A stretch of DNA of 64,000 nucleotides from Sciurus carolinensis (taxonomy: Eukaryota; Chordata; Mammalia; Rodentia; Sciuridae), in contig NC_062213.1 of NCBI RefSeq assembly GCF_902686445.1, forward strand, positions 10,103,241 through 10,167,240, given 5' to 3'. Below the pieces are notes generated by a model. It saw only the letters and a program-made list of their open reading frames with translations. It had not been told where the DNA came from and did not search any database. A program made the position numbers and the translations under genes. Positions 1 through 12,199 of this stretch are shown one piece after another. Numbering within the stretch: position 1 is the first letter of the stretch; every line of letters begins with the position of its first letter.

Positions 1-2540
1 GAAAGTCAGCTTTACCAAGGATGCCGCACCCTGGAGGGAGGCAGTGTGTGTCCCAGGAGCCCGAGTCAGGCTGTCTGGTGTTTTGAGAGGTGGTATCTCC
101 TGGTGACAGCCTGCTTTTATCTAGAAGACAGGATGGAGAGTGAAGGCCGCGTCCTGGGAACAGAAGTAAAGCAAGGTGGAGAGAGCGTGGCAGCAGGCTG
201 TTACAGAGGGGGAGGCTGAGTCTGAGGACCACACAGAGGAGGTGGCTGTCTTTGGACGGTACAGGCCTCTGCTGTCCTGACCAAAGCCCTTTCAGTGAGG
301 CAGAGACATCAGAACTGTCAAGAAGGGCAGCCAGGAGAACTTGTGGATAAGGAGAAGACAGGAATCCAGGCAACTGCTTTGGGAAACTTTGTTGTGAACG
401 TGAAAGAGTAATTGACCAGAGACTAGAGGGGCTGAAGAGTCCAGGGAAGGTTTTGAGGCTGTAGATGATATAGCTAGAAGAAACATTAAAGAAATAGAAT
501 AAAAGACTCTTTGAATGTCAAGTAGAAAATTGGAGATGAGAATATAGGCTGTACCTCCCTGGTGGGTTGGAGTCACGGACTGGTAGGGCTGCTTCTGATG
601 GATGTTAGATTCTTAGACTCTTTGATTTTGATCTTGGAGTTGATTAGCTGAGACAGAATTTGTTTGAAAGTCTGACAGACTTTTCATAGATGAAAACCCT
701 GGAAGAACGTAAGGAAATTAAACTCTAAAAATTAACTTTTCCACATGAAGTATCTGGATTCCTCATCATGGGCTCCGTGAATAGGTTAGGATGTTTTCTG
801 CCGTAAGCTTCAGAAGCCCATATAAAGCTGGCTTTAACCATAAACAAGTCTTATAACAAGAGAGAAGAAGATGAGGAAGCCCCCAGGCAGTCAGGGTCAG
901 CATCTTTCTAAAGTGTCACCTTGCTCTCAGATCAGCTTCCTCCCCGGAGACAAGGGCTAGCAGTAACTTTCTTGTTCTCACCTTGCATGAGACAGAGAGA
1001 GAGTCAGAGAAAGAGACACAGGGAGAGCATTCTCTTGCCACTGCAGGTCAAAATTTCCTCTGGACGGAGGTGGCCAGTTAGCTGAAGAGCCCAAGCGGTC
1101 TCAACTGGCTTAATCCTGAGGGGTCGAGCCCATCTCTGGTCAAAGGGATGGGACCACTTCAGTGATTTATATCAGTCAGACCTCATCCCATGACGAAGGG
1201 CAAGGTCACCTTCGACCAGGTCTCTCAGATTTCAAAGGGGAAGAGTAGAAAAGCCAGTCCAAAGGGGGTTCTGCTGCCAGGAACGAGGAGGAGTGTCTGC
1301 CGCAAAGAATATGCACTTGATTGAGCGGCGAGGCTTCTGCAGGGATTTCATAATCCTTCTTTTTTCTGTAGCAAATTTTCTAACAGCAATTATAGGTAAT
1401 CAATTATGAATTTTTATTTGGAGGCAAAAAATAGCAAATAAAATTTGTCGTCAAGCAATAAAAGTAACAAACAAATCAAGATTCACATTGTCCTGTGTAG
1501 CCACGACAAATTAGGGATGCTTCTCTACTGACTAGAGTATCCTAGAGGGAAATCTAAGAGACAACAGACTCACCCCAGCACTTTGATATTGACTTCGTGT
1601 GATGTACTGATCAGCAACCATTTGTATTTTGCTTGGAAACTACAGTTCTAACTGTAAAGGCAGAGTAGATGACAACTCTGGTAGCTCTTAAAGGGAAGTC
1701 GAGAGAAAGGAACTATGCACCCTTTGCAGGGTGCCACACAGTTAATGAGAAAAATTCTGCTATCACTGCTTATGAGTCTTTTAAATAAACACAACGTTTT
1801 GTTTACATTTCCCTTTTTGTTTTTATAGCTAAATTGTTCATGTTAGTTGGAAACTATAGCAAATGACTTATTAAGTAGAAAGCATTATAGAAGTACTTGG
1901 TTGAAGATAATTCATATAGAAGGACTAAAATAGTTTTATCGTTTCCTCAAAAATAAACTATGAATAAATGTTTTTTCTTTGAGGTATATATTTGCAAAGA
2001 TATTAGACCACTATATTAAAGTAACACTGATATATAAGTTATTATTCCTTCAAAAAGGAGTCAATAAATACAGATTTTGGACAATAATTTTTTGTTACAA
2101 ATTAGATGTTTTTCATTTATGAGTAAGTATATACAGCTCAGAAAACAAAAATTATGTTTAAATCATCAAAAGTTAAAAAACAAAACTTTAACTTCCTTTA
2201 TAGTTACTACTAAAAATGTATATTGCTGGAAATTAGCATGTTCATAATTTTCCTATTGATTGAAACATTTAAATTACTGAAGTGTAATCTACTGAGCTAT
2301 TCTGTATGTCTAGACTTACTAATTTATTATGGAGTTGAGTATGGCCTGCTCATAATTACTGAGGCAAACCCTTGAAACATTAAAGACTATTGTAAGAATC
2401 AACCTAAGTGTTAGCAAACTGATAAAGAAACTTAGATAGATACATATACCTGTAGACAGCTATAGATACATCTGTACCACAGTAATTGGCAATATATCTG
2501 TGTGTGTGTGCACAGGCATATAGACATACATGCACACATA
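1..2540. other. Non-coding stretch, no gene recognised
   Basis: No convincing exon is visible. Positions 1-1350 have mixed composition. The part around 840-1300 has the look of an old dispersed repeat that I cannot name. Positions 1370-2540 are strongly AT-rich with many stop codons in all frames. The open frames here are short and have no recognisable domain. Confidence 0.5.
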
Positions 2541-2544
2541 CCAA

Positions 2545-2975
2545 ATGAGATCCTGCCATGTGGGATGAGCCTGGAGGACATTTTGGTAAGTGAAATAAGT
2601 CAAACACAGAGAGGAAAATACGGCATGATGGTATTTATATGTGGAATCTAAACAAAACAGTGGTTCCCAGAGTCGGAGGTGGAGGGAAAATAAGGAGATG
2701 GGGGTCAAGAATGCAGGGCAGCACCCGTGTGCTGAATGAGCCTGCAGATCTAATGTACAATGCGTGGACTATGCTGATAAATTTGTACTCTATTTGGAAT
2801 TCACACTAAATGAGCAGATTTTAGCTGTCCTGCCACAAAACAAAACAAACGATAACTACGTGAGACGGCGGACATGCTGACTACTTCACTATAACGACCT
2901 TTGCACTTTCTGTGTGTATCCCATAACGTCATGCGGTATACCTTAAATATGCACCATAAAATTTATTTTAAAGAG
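2545..2975 (+). mobile_element. Old L1 3' end (L1M type), sense
   Basis: The sequence matches the terminal ORF2/3'-UTR portion of old mammalian L1 elements. It shows the 'agtgaaataagtcaaacaca' type string near 2590, then the 'atttatatgtggaatctaaa' string, and ends in AT-rich sequence near 2975. There is no open frame of useful length, so this is a decayed fragment. Confidence 0.75.
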
Positions 2976-2999
2976 AAGTTGGTGTAACTAGGATGACTT

Positions 3000-4180
3000 T
3001 GACTTCAAATAACAGAAAACCCTGACTCAAAGAGTTTTAAATAATGAAGAACTTACATTAGCTCACTTAGAAAAGAGATTCAGGTTGGCACTCAGACGCC
3101 ATTTTAGTTCATGCACAGGATATTGTCAACAAAGTAAGTAGAACTTAGTACTTTCAGAAATACTCAGAATAGGTCTTCATAGTTTGTAATATTTGAATAC
3201 ACTAAAGCAATTAACAGAATATGGAATTGGCGCTTGGTGGTCTCCTCCTCGCGATGGTTTTGTGAATGAGCCTGTGACTGGCTGATCTTTTGGTGCCTGT
3301 GTGTCAGACTATATCATATTTATTTGTGAATATCCAATGGTGAACTTCATATCCATTTTTCAAGGACACAAAACTTGTCATTGATTCCTCAAAATGCTGC
3401 CATTGTTTTTTCTTTATTTAGATACTCTATTCAGCATTTTTTAATGACGTCAAATTGCTATTTTTTTTTCTTTCTTACCATAAAGTGAGTCTGGATCTAT
3501 GCAGACGGGGTGCTGAGCAATAAGGCAAGTTTCACCAGTGTAGGCCTGTGTCTTGTCACATAGGTCAAGGCTGAAGTTTCTATTGCTGGCATCAGTGGGT
3601 GCAGGCAGCTGCGCTCCTCTCCTGAGGCTTCCCCTGGCTCTGAAGCCCTAGGGGTTCCCAGCACAGAGTCTGCAGCAGCCTTTGGTGTGTTCTGGCTTAT
3701 GTAATATACAAACTTCACGGTCCCAAGCGTGCCCAGACACCTGAAGTCATTTGCTGTCATTTGAGCCCAGCCAGGGCACAGGCCCCAGCATGCCCCTTCC
3801 TCGGTCTCCCCCTCCACCATTTACTGGGATTGCTGTCTGGGGCAGATGTGGCCTGCTGGGTAGCTGATGGAGACCCTCTGGCCTTTATAAAGGTGGCACC
3901 CAGCATGGAGGGCGAATGCCCGGAGGAATAGGAAACACCATCCAGGTTCCTTTCTCAGTCCTCTCCACCCGTTAGTGAACTTCTAGCTCTGGCAGGTTTA
4001 TTTATGAGTCTTTGCTTTGAGGATTGGCATCAGAAGAATCTCAGTGACCACTGCCCACAGCCTCTTATTACATTAACCAAATCCACGTGTGAAGAAGCAA
4101 AAATCAGTAGGTGCCCTCTACCAACCAAGAATTCCCTGCACTTCTTCCGGTGAGTTAGGAATTCTTTTTTCAGGACAGCC
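3000..4180. other. Non-coding stretch, no gene recognised
   Basis: This interval is unique-looking sequence. A 107-codon frame on the minus strand (3497-3820) has no recognisable domain and no splice context, so I do not call it a gene. The segment 3480-3900 is more GC-rich than its flanks. Confidence 0.4.
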
Positions 4181-4189
4181 TGATATGGA

Positions 4190-4692
4190 TCAGATTGTCA
4201 CCTTTCCCATTTCATTCAGAGTTAAGGCCAGCCCTCGTATGCTGCCCCATCAGCTCTCTGACATCACTTTCCTCCTCTTGCTCTCTCAGCATTCCAGCCT
4301 CATTGGCTTCCTTGCTATTCCACAAACATGACAAGCACCTGTCTATCGCAGGGCCTTTGCACAGCTCCCCTCTCTGCTGCAATATCCCTCATCTCCCTCT
4401 GGTTTCTACTGTCACTCCAGTGAGGCCTTTCCTGAACCCTGTGTTTCAGAAGCACCTGTCCACGCAAGCGCTCCTCATCCCACCTTCCTGAGGCATGTGT
4501 CTTCGAAGCTTTCCACCACCTGGCAGTCCAAATATTTAGTCATTCATTTCTCTGTCTGTTTTCTCCAACAAGACTGTTGGTTTCAAGAGAACAGGGATTT
4601 TCATTCGTTCTCGACACTGCCTTGTCTGGGGCACCTGGAACACAGCCTGGCAGAGTGGCTGTTCAACAGGTTTTATGAACAAGCGAATAATT
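4190..4692 (+). mobile_element. L2 LINE 3' end, sense
   Basis: The order of motifs follows the 3' end of L2. First comes a 'cattcagagttaaggccagc' type segment, then 'gggcctttgcacagctcccc', 'ggcctttcctgaaccctgtg', an 'agaacagggattttcattcg' segment, and finally 'ggcacctggaacacagcctg' and a tail resembling 'tgttgaatgaatga'. It is heavily diverged, as expected for a family that predates placental radiation. Confidence 0.7.
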
Positions 4693-4869
4693 AACTGCAT
4701 TTTGAAATTTAAAAAATGAATCTGCCCTAATTACCAAATATTTCCAGCCCTTTACTGATAATTTTCCATGTGTATTTTTTTAGATTAACTTTATCAAATC
4801 TTGTCTCTGAAAAAGACCATGGTAATTTATGTTGCCATGGATTTAGAGACAGTAGAAAGAAATGATGCA

Positions 4870-5075
4870 GAGTGGACATTGGATCCAGACAACCTGGGTT
4901 AAGTCTCAATATTTTTACTCAGCAGCTGTGTGACTTTGGAAAATTATTAATCTCTGTGTTCTTTTGGTTCCTCACCCATTAAACGATAAATCAGGCCTCA
5001 AAAGGCTATCTTGCGGATTATGTAAATTTAGGTAAGTAAAACAACTAGGACAGTGGTTAGACATAATGCAGATTG
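4870..5075 (+). mobile_element. MIR SINE, sense
   Basis: The sequence shows the MIR core: an 'acctgggttaagtctcaat' type box, then 'cagctgtgtgactttggaaa', then a 'cctcacccattaaacgat' segment and a tail with 'aggacagtggttagacataa'. It is an old tRNA-derived SINE. Confidence 0.75.
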
Positions 5076-5166
5076 CATTAGTGCTGAACAAAACATTGTT
5101 CATTACTATTAATACTGTAAAATAATTAATATCTATTAATATTTGTTAATATTGTTTTATAATTAC

Positions 5167-5607
5167 TTATTAATCCATTTTCTATTGCTGTAACAGAATC
5201 CCTGATGCTAGGTAAGTTATAAAGAAAACAGGTTTCTTTGTTTATTTGGTTCAGGGTTCCAGTGTCTGGAAAGTACAAACAATATGGCACCAGCCTCTGG
5301 CCATGCCTTGGCTATGTCACAACTTGACAGTTGGCGTCACTTGGTGTGGGACATAACAGGAGATGGTGGGGCGGGGTCATGTAGCAAGGGAGGAAGCAAA
5401 GAAGTAGAGAGGGGCCAGGCCAGCTCTTTTATTACAACCTGCTCTTGGGAACTGGGAACACGTCCACCCCAGGAGACCCACCCTGTATTCGTCCCTTCGC
5501 CTCCTACTAGGCACCACCTCATCAAGGTGCCACCACCTTTCAGTACCCTTACAGTGGAGACCACACTTGTGGGTTTTGGCCAGGACAACCACATCCAAAC
5601 CATCCAT
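5167..5607 (-). mobile_element. ERVL-MaLR LTR, antisense
   Basis: It opens with 'ttctattgctgtaacagaat', the reverse complement of the end of rodent MaLR LTRs, and closes with 'cacatccaaaccatcca', the complement of the TGTTATGGTTTGGATGTG start. It also carries the internal 'gcaccacctcatcaaggtgc' region. It is about 440 bp with degraded ends. The 134-codon frame inside it (5284-5688) is incidental. Confidence 0.75.
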
Positions 5608-5609
5608 AG

Positions 5610-7195
5610 TGGTTCTGAGACTGCACAGGTGTGTATCTGTAATGGGAATGACTGGTGTTGTCGCATTACCCAAGGTGGACCCCAGTAGTGGGTGTCTCCA
5701 TTAGCACCTTCATATCGTTCCCAGAGGGTGTTGTTTGTTCCAGCTGTTTCCTTTCAATAGCTGCTACACCCTTTCTAGAGTTCGTCCATAGATCCCATGC
5801 TTATGCTTTTGGATCCTATTTTGAGTGGGATTTTTCCCCTACATACTTCCTGAGAATTTATGCTTGTCCTTCAGCCTCTAATTTAGATGTGTAGCCAGAC
5901 TAAGTTATATGCACATAAACAGTCTTATCTTCAGCTGGGACTATGTGGCATATGATCTCACCACAGTCCAACTTAACAAGATTTAACTGAAATTTTGCAT
6001 TCGCTGAGAGGTCTGTTCACTTGCATCGAGTCATTAAATTAAACTCCCATCTGATTCTCAATTGACAAGTTACAGGAACACTCTAAGAATATGCTTCATG
6101 ATTTCCTTTGGGTGTTCCTTCAGAATAATTAACTGAGATTAAGGAAGTGGCTGTCTGAACTGAACAGCAAAATGTATTTACAACTTCAGCTGGTGAGCAT
6201 CTTGCTTGATTCTGTTTATGCCAAACACAGAAGGCGAAGGTCACATTTTAAGGTCAATGAAACAGACCACACTTCAGAAAACAGTCTCAGACTCCTTTCT
6301 CCTTGTTATTTGGGCACATGTTTCACAGGACTTTCTCTCTACTCAGGTACATGCGATAGACCCAACAGAAACTCACCTCTCTCTGGCTGCCAAGTTGGTC
6401 TACAGTGCTGGTCACTTTCCAGGTCTCCTTGTCCTCTCATGCTTCTGTTCTTTTATTTCTCAATCTCATCTCATTCTTAAAACTCCCACCACTGAAAAAA
6501 AAAAAATAGAAGCATCAAAAGATAATGTCCATAAAGTTCCAGCACCATCCCTGCCACCTGCAGGTCTCCCCGCTCGCCCACCTGCTCTCCCTGAACCTGA
6601 GAGCCCACTGCCTGTGGTCCACCCAAGCCCCAGAAGCCTGCGGCATCCTATTGTCGCTTGCCTTTGGAGGGGAATTTTTCCCTTTGGGATTCTCTCCTCT
6701 CAGCTGCCTCACTGAATCTCACCTCTCTGGATCTTATATTAGAAAACATGCTGAAATATTTCCCCTCTAAAAACCCAAACAGAATAGCATAAAACATCCC
6801 CCTCTATTTATTGCCCTAATATAATTCTTTTTGCAAAACTCTTAAAGATGACATTTTTATTTGCTGTTTCAGTTCTTCTCTAAAATCTGTAAAGCTTCCT
6901 AACTCTTCTCCTCTGAAATATCTGAGGCTCCAGTCCTCTCCTCATTATTAAATGCTATGCCATCCTTCTTTCTCTTCCTACTGGGGCTATTATGCTCTTT
7001 TATACCTTTAGTCCATCCCTCCATTTAAAAATTCTGGTGTTTTAATTAGAGCATTATAGTCGTGCTTAACTTGGGGTTCGTTTTGACACGATCGTACAAG
7101 CATTTGCTTTCCAGTCCCCAGGGCTTCCCCTTGCTCATTTCTCCTCTCTCCCCTGTTTCCTTTCCTCTACTGGTCTTCCTTCTATTACCTGCAGA
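5610..7195. other. Non-coding stretch, no gene recognised
   Basis: This stretch is pyrimidine-rich on the + strand, especially 6380-7190. A 169-codon frame at 6206-6715 lacks any domain I recognise and is explained by low complexity of stops in C/T-rich sequence. Some strings around 6890-7020 vaguely resemble L2, but not enough to call. Confidence 0.4.
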
Positions 7196-9265
7196 TTTTT
7201 TTTTTTAATATTGCTTTATAGATGTACACAAGGGTGAAATCCCTTATGGCAATTCATATCTGTATCGGTATGATTTTATCAGTTCCATTTCACTATTCCT
7301 CCCTCTTCTCATCTCCCTCCCTACCTCTACTGTACTGAACTCTCTTCTATTTTCATGAGATTCCCCCCAAATTTTTTCAAGTCCTTTTGTTTTCTCTAGT
7401 TTCCACATAGGAGAGAAAATACTCAATCCTTGACTTTCAGAGTCTTTTTCCCTTAGTTGACATATAGTTCCATTTATCTACCAGAAAATGCCATAATTTC
7501 ATTTTTATTTATAGTTCAGTAAAATTTCATTGTGTATATACACCCCATTTTCTTTATGCATTCATCTGTTGACAAGCACCTGGGCTGGTTCCATAACTTG
7601 GCTATTGTAAATTGTGCTGCTGTAAACATTGATGTGCCTGTGCCTACATCACTATAGTATGCTGGTTTTAGTTCTTTTGAATAAATACTCAAGAGTTGGA
7701 TAGTTGGGTCAGATAGTGGTTTTATTCCTAGTTTTTGAGGAACCTCCATACTGCTTTCCAGAGTGGTTATACTAATTTGCAGTCCCACCAGGAATGTATG
7801 AGTATACCCTTTCCCCCACATCCTTGCTAGCATTTATTATTGCTTGTATTCTTGATGATTGCCATTTTGACTGGAAATAAAATCTCAATGTAGTTTTGAT
7901 TTGCATTTCCCTGGTTGCTAGGACTGTTGAACATTTTAAAAATTTATTTGTTGGTTATTTCTTTTTTTGTAAAGTATCCATTTGGTTCTTTTGTCAATTT
8001 ATTGATTGGGCTATTTTTTTTTTTTTGGTGTTAAGTTTTTTGAATTCTTTATGTATTATGGTTATTAATCCCCTATTGAAGGATCAGTTGGCAAAGATCT
8101 TCTATTCTGTAGGCTCTCTCTTCCTACTCTTAATTGTTTTCTTTGCTGTAATGAAGTTTTGTAATTTGAAACTGTTCATTCTTGATTTTATTTCTTGCAT
8201 TTTAAGCATCATGTTAAGGAAGCTGGTACCTGCTCCACTATATTAGTGTTGAGCCTAGGTTTTGTCCTAGAAGTTGTAAATTTTTTGTCTAATTCCTAGG
8301 TCTTTGGTTAATTTTGAGTTGACTTTTGGGCAGGGTAAAAGATGGGCACAAAACATGGATGTTCACTCTTATTACTCCTATTCAACATAGTTCTTGAAAC
8401 ATTAGCCAGAGCAATCAGAGAAAAAAAGGAAACTAAAGGGATACAAATAGAAAAAGAATTTCTCTGTTTGCTGATGGAATGATTATTATATATAGAAGAT
8501 CTAAAAAACTCCACCAGAAAACTTCTAGAGCTGAAAGACAAATTCAACAAAATAGCAGAATACAAGATCAATATAAATCAATCTCTTTCCTATATTCCAA
8601 TAATGGATCTGTAGAGAAAGAAGTCAAGAAAACTATCCCATGCATGATAACCTAAAATATAACAAATAAAATAATTGGGAATAAATATAACCAAAGAGGC
8701 AAAAGACCTCTACAAAGAAAACTATAAAACACCAAAGAAAAATATTGAAGAAGACTTTAGGAAGATGGAAAGATCACCCATGTTTTTGGATAGGCAGAAT
8801 TAATATTGTCAAAATGATCACACTACCAAAAGCATCGTGCATTTCAATGCAATCCCTATCAATGACATTCTTTACAGAATACCAACGACATTCTTTACAG
8901 AACTAAAAAGGAAAAAAAAGTCCTAAAATTCATTTGGAAGAATAAAAGACCCAGAATAGACAAAGCAATCCTGAGCAAAGGTGATGTTAGAGGCATCACA
9001 ATTCCATATTTCAAATTATACTACAGAGCTATGGTAACAAAACAGTATGGTATGTCATTGAAACAGATGTGAAAACCAATGGTGTAGAATAGAGCACAGA
9101 GTCAAATCTACATAGATACAGTCATCTGACACACAACAAAGGTGCCAAAAACGTATCTCGGAGAAAAGGTTAGTCTTTGTAACAAATGGTGCTGGGAAAA
9201 CTGTATATCCATATATGAAAAAATGAAACTAGATTCCTATTTTTCACCTTGTGCAAAAAAATCCC
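7196..9265 (-). mobile_element. Old 5'-inverted (twin-primed) L1
   Basis: A poly(T) at 7196-7206 marks the 3' end of an element inserted on the minus strand. From about 7440 to 8335 the sequence is the reverse complement of the C-terminal part of L1 ORF2 (for example 'tcatctgttgacaagcacct'). At about 8335 the orientation flips. 8335-9265 reads in the sense direction through the reverse transcriptase region and stops at the position equivalent to the start of the antisense part. This arrangement is the hallmark of twin priming. Many stops and indels show age. No TSD was found. Confidence 0.8.
8335..9265 (+). pseudogene. L1 ORF2 reverse-transcriptase fragment (inverted part)
   Basis: Translated in pieces, the segment matches the L1 reverse transcriptase. 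A region resembling '[16 protein letters not shown]' (8370-8420) is followed by a damaged catalytic motif, where 'tttgctgatggaatgatt' stands at the FADDM position and the second Asp is lost. Then come regions corresponding to the thumb and downstream part, including 'tcatttggaagaataaaaga'. Frameshifts and stops are frequent and no function remains. Its 5' boundary abuts the antisense 3' part of the same element. Confidence 0.7.
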
Positions 9266-9269
9266 TCCA

Positions 9270-10880
9270 TTTTTAATCCCCTTCACTTGAATTTAGATAC
9301 ACCGTCCTCACTGGGATTTTTCCCTGTCACTAGATGCTCCTTTTCACTGTTTATCCTTTACCACTGGATGCTTCTCTGCTGCTTCTTTCTGATATTCAGG
9401 TCTCTGAAAATTGGCATCTGCAATCATTCAGTTCTGGGACTGCATATGTTCTCTGTTTCTATTTATACCCTATATAATTTCAAGATATTAAATATCTCCA
9501 GATCTCTATCATCTGCAAATTGCCAACTAAGTAGTAAGGAGCAACAGTCAACACCGAGGAGATCTAGGCACACATGAAGATGTGAGTGGGATCCAGTAGA
9601 AACCCGGTCAGTGTTTTGGAATCTGGTTATCAGGTGATTACTCTTCCTTCTTTCTTAAGGGTAACCTTATTAGTCTCACACTAAATTGTGAGACACAGAG
9701 TATTTCACACTATAAAACACTCTAAATTTGGTTTTCTTAGAACTTGAGATTCTTGAGTGCAGTATTTTATTTGGGGAGTAAGAGAATGCTGATCAGGAAG
9801 AAGGGAGAGAAAGACAGCCAATGGAGAGTTCACTATTAAACCAGTTATCCCAGTGGGAAAGTAGGAGATCATGGCAAACACATATTTCAGAACAACTCTA
9901 CTGAAGGGGCAATGGAACCGAGGTATTCACATGCCAACTGCTGAAATCTTTGGTTGATGAGTGCTCCCTGTCGTGAGATTGCTGCTGCAGGTGGTGGTGG
10001 TGGTGGTGTAAACTGAACTGCTACCAGTGTAGAACAAGAAGTCCTTCACTGTTCCAGGAAAGAGGATCCAGCCACCAAGGTTGGGTATTAGTGACTGGAA
10101 ATCTGCTAGAGGATATGGAAAGGTCAAAGTGTTTCCTAAGAAATCAGAAACTATAAAAGTGATAGAGTATACTTAAAGAGCAACTAAATGAAAAGAAATT
10201 CCAGAACTAAAATACAAAATAAATTAATTTTAAGGAGTGAATTTTATAGATTTAACACACCTGAAAAAACCACTAGTGAATTAGAAAACAATTAGAAGAT
10301 GTTGTCTAGAATGCAGCATAGAGAAATAAAATTTAACAGAAACACTAAAAATATGTAGAATGCAGTAAAAAGGTCTAACACATGTTTAACATAGTTAGTC
10401 CCATATGAAGGAGAAAGGGAAAATAAGGCAGAAATAAGGTTGAAACAGATAATGACTTCCTAGATTATTTATACTTGCCTGAGTATCTACTGGCTCCCAC
10501 TCGCATCTTTGTTTGTGCCTAGTTTATCTTTGTGTGCTGGATGCTCATTTGAAATAAATTATACTCTTTGACTTAGTGTGTAGCTCCATCTTGATAAACC
10601 CGCTGGAAGTTAGCTAGGATTTGTGCACAAACTGAAAATGTATTACATACCTGTCTATGAGACACTGTGCTAAACTTTTGAGAGTTGAAAGTAAAATAGT
10701 TTTGTCCCCCTTCCCTGAAGAATTTTACCAAATATTCAGAGATAAAATACAACCACAATTACTACCCTTTAGCAAATTTGTTTAATGCTAATTTGTTTAA
10801 TGTGCTAAACAATGTATACAGTTAATCCTTGCAATAACCATACAACCTAGGGATGTTTATTATCTTTATTTTTTCAATGA
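9270..10880. other. Non-coding stretch, no gene recognised
   Basis: No exon or clear repeat was recognised. A short CAC/GGT-type run lies at about 9991-10008. 10140-10450 is A-rich and could be a decayed retroelement, but I cannot assign a family. Confidence 0.4.
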
Positions 10881-10885
10881 GTAGA

Positions 10886-11095
10886 TGGTATTGCAGATGC
10901 AGTGGCACATGGCTGTAACCCCAGTGACTCAGGAGGCTAAGGCAAGAGGATCACAGGTTCAATGCCAGTATCAGCAACTTAACAAGACACTGACTCAGAA
11001 TAAAAAAAAAAAAAAAAAAAAGAACTGGAGATGTAGCTCATTGGTAAAATGCCCTTGGGTTCAATCCCCAGTACAAAAAAAAAAAAAAGAAGAAG
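10886..11095 (+). mobile_element. Dimeric B1-ID SINE
   Basis: The left part is a 7SL-derived B1-like unit with 'ggcacatggctgtaacccca', 'caggaggctaaggcaagagg' and an A-rich linker at about 11001-11021. The right part is an ID-like unit with 'ctggagatgtagctcattgg' and 'gggttcaatccccagtac', ending in an A-rich tail. B1-ID composite SINEs of this type are typical of squirrels and relatives. Confidence 0.8.
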
Positions 11096-11219
11096 AAGAA
11101 AAAAGTATTATATCATTAAAAATCATTGGATTTTGGGGGGTGTCACAAGTTGTCTTCTGTCAAAAGTCTAATAAATATGATATTAGACAGATTACTTAAT
11201 CTCTCAGTCCTATCCTCAT

Positions 11220-11400
11220 ACCAGTTAACAGTAAAGACTAACAACATAATTAGCATTTATTGAAGATTTACTGTGCCACGCACCATTGATTACTTTAAGC
11301 TTCAATGGAGTAGGTATTAGTATTCCCATTTTGCAGAAGAAACTAAAGTGTTATACTGCTTTTTAGCGTAAGGCATGCAATCCAAATGAAGGGAAACAAT
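11220..11400 (-). mobile_element. MIR SINE, antisense
   Basis: The string 'agcatttattgaagatttac', then 'attcccattttgcagaagaa' and 'aggcatgcaatcc' follow the reverse-complemented MIR order. It is strongly diverged. Confidence 0.55.
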
Positions 11401-11447
11401 GCCTCATAATATCATCATCACCAGATAATATTTGCACCATTAGTAGC

Positions 11448-11857
11448 TGTATAGTTTAGATGTGAGACAATACAAGAAGATTCAGAGGAGAAATGATTTG
11501 GTTGTGAAAGTCTTAACCCAATCAGTAATTAATCCCCTGATAGAGATGAACTGAGTGGTAACTGAAGGCTGGTAGGCTGTGGCTGGAGGAGGTGGGAGTT
11601 GGGAGTGTGGCTTTGGACATATATTTGTATCTGGGCAGCAGAGTCTCTCTCTGCTTCCTGACCATCATATGAGCTGCTTCCCTCTGCCACACTCTGCCTC
11701 CATGATGATCAGCCTCACCTTGAGCCCTGAGGAATGGAGTCTGCTGTGAACGGATTGAGAATTCTGAAATCATAGGCCTCCAAATAAACTTTTCCTCCTC
11801 TACAATTGTCCTGGTCAGGTTTTTCAGTCATAGCAGCAAAAAAAGTTGACTCAAGCA
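11448..11857 (+). mobile_element. Solo ERVL-MaLR LTR, sense
   Basis: It starts 'tgtatagtttagatgtgaga' and ends 'gttgactcaagca', so it keeps TG...CA ends. Inside are 'ctgagtggtaactgaaggct', 'ggaggaggtgggagttggga' and the LTR poly(A) signal in 'ccaaataaacttttcctcc' near 11780. The flanking 5-mers gtagc (11443-11447) and gttgc (11858-11862) look like a target-site duplication with one mismatch. No internal region is attached. Confidence 0.85.
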
Positions 11858-12003
11858 GTTGCTCAAAATAATACAGAGCTCTGCCTCCAGAACTTGGTTC
11901 CTAAACTTTTACTTTAAAACAAGGAAGTGCTTTGGGAGCCCTCATGAGTATCACTGTTCTTCATTGATCTTTGAGGTTCTCTCCCCATTTACGAAACTGT
12001 CCA

Positions 12004-12190
12004 GGGTCAGAATGAGACGTGATGAAATTGACCCTTTCTTCTATGATCCCTCATATCACTTTAATTGGACGATACCGGCACAGTTACCCGTGTTGTCGGT
12101 GGTGGGACAAGGAAACTCATTTTTTGGAGGGGACTGCATCAAATTTATAGAGAGACCTTTTTCCAAAACCATGGGCTTCCTGTGGGTTGG
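12004..12190 (+). other. Exon-like open reading frame, unidentified
   Basis: A frame running from at least 11859 to 12230 contains a segment with varied, protein-like composition at about 12010-12190. It includes 'DEIDPFFYDPSYHFNWTI', then a Gly-rich 'GQGNSFFGGDCIKF'. The DNA keeps several CpGs (about 12018-12095), unusual for neutral sequence here. A plausible splice acceptor (ctgtccag) ends at 12004 and a possible donor (gttg/gtaggt) lies near 12187-12195. I recognise no family. The Gly-Gly segment faintly recalls carbohydrate-binding folds, which is only an impression. It could be an exon of the + strand host gene, a decayed pseudogene or chance. Confidence 0.3.
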
Positions 12191-12199
12191 TAGGTTGAC

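Noticed and set aside
6206..6715. 169-codon + frame
   Set aside because: Pyrimidine-rich sequence with few stops by composition. Includes an A-run and no conserved motif.
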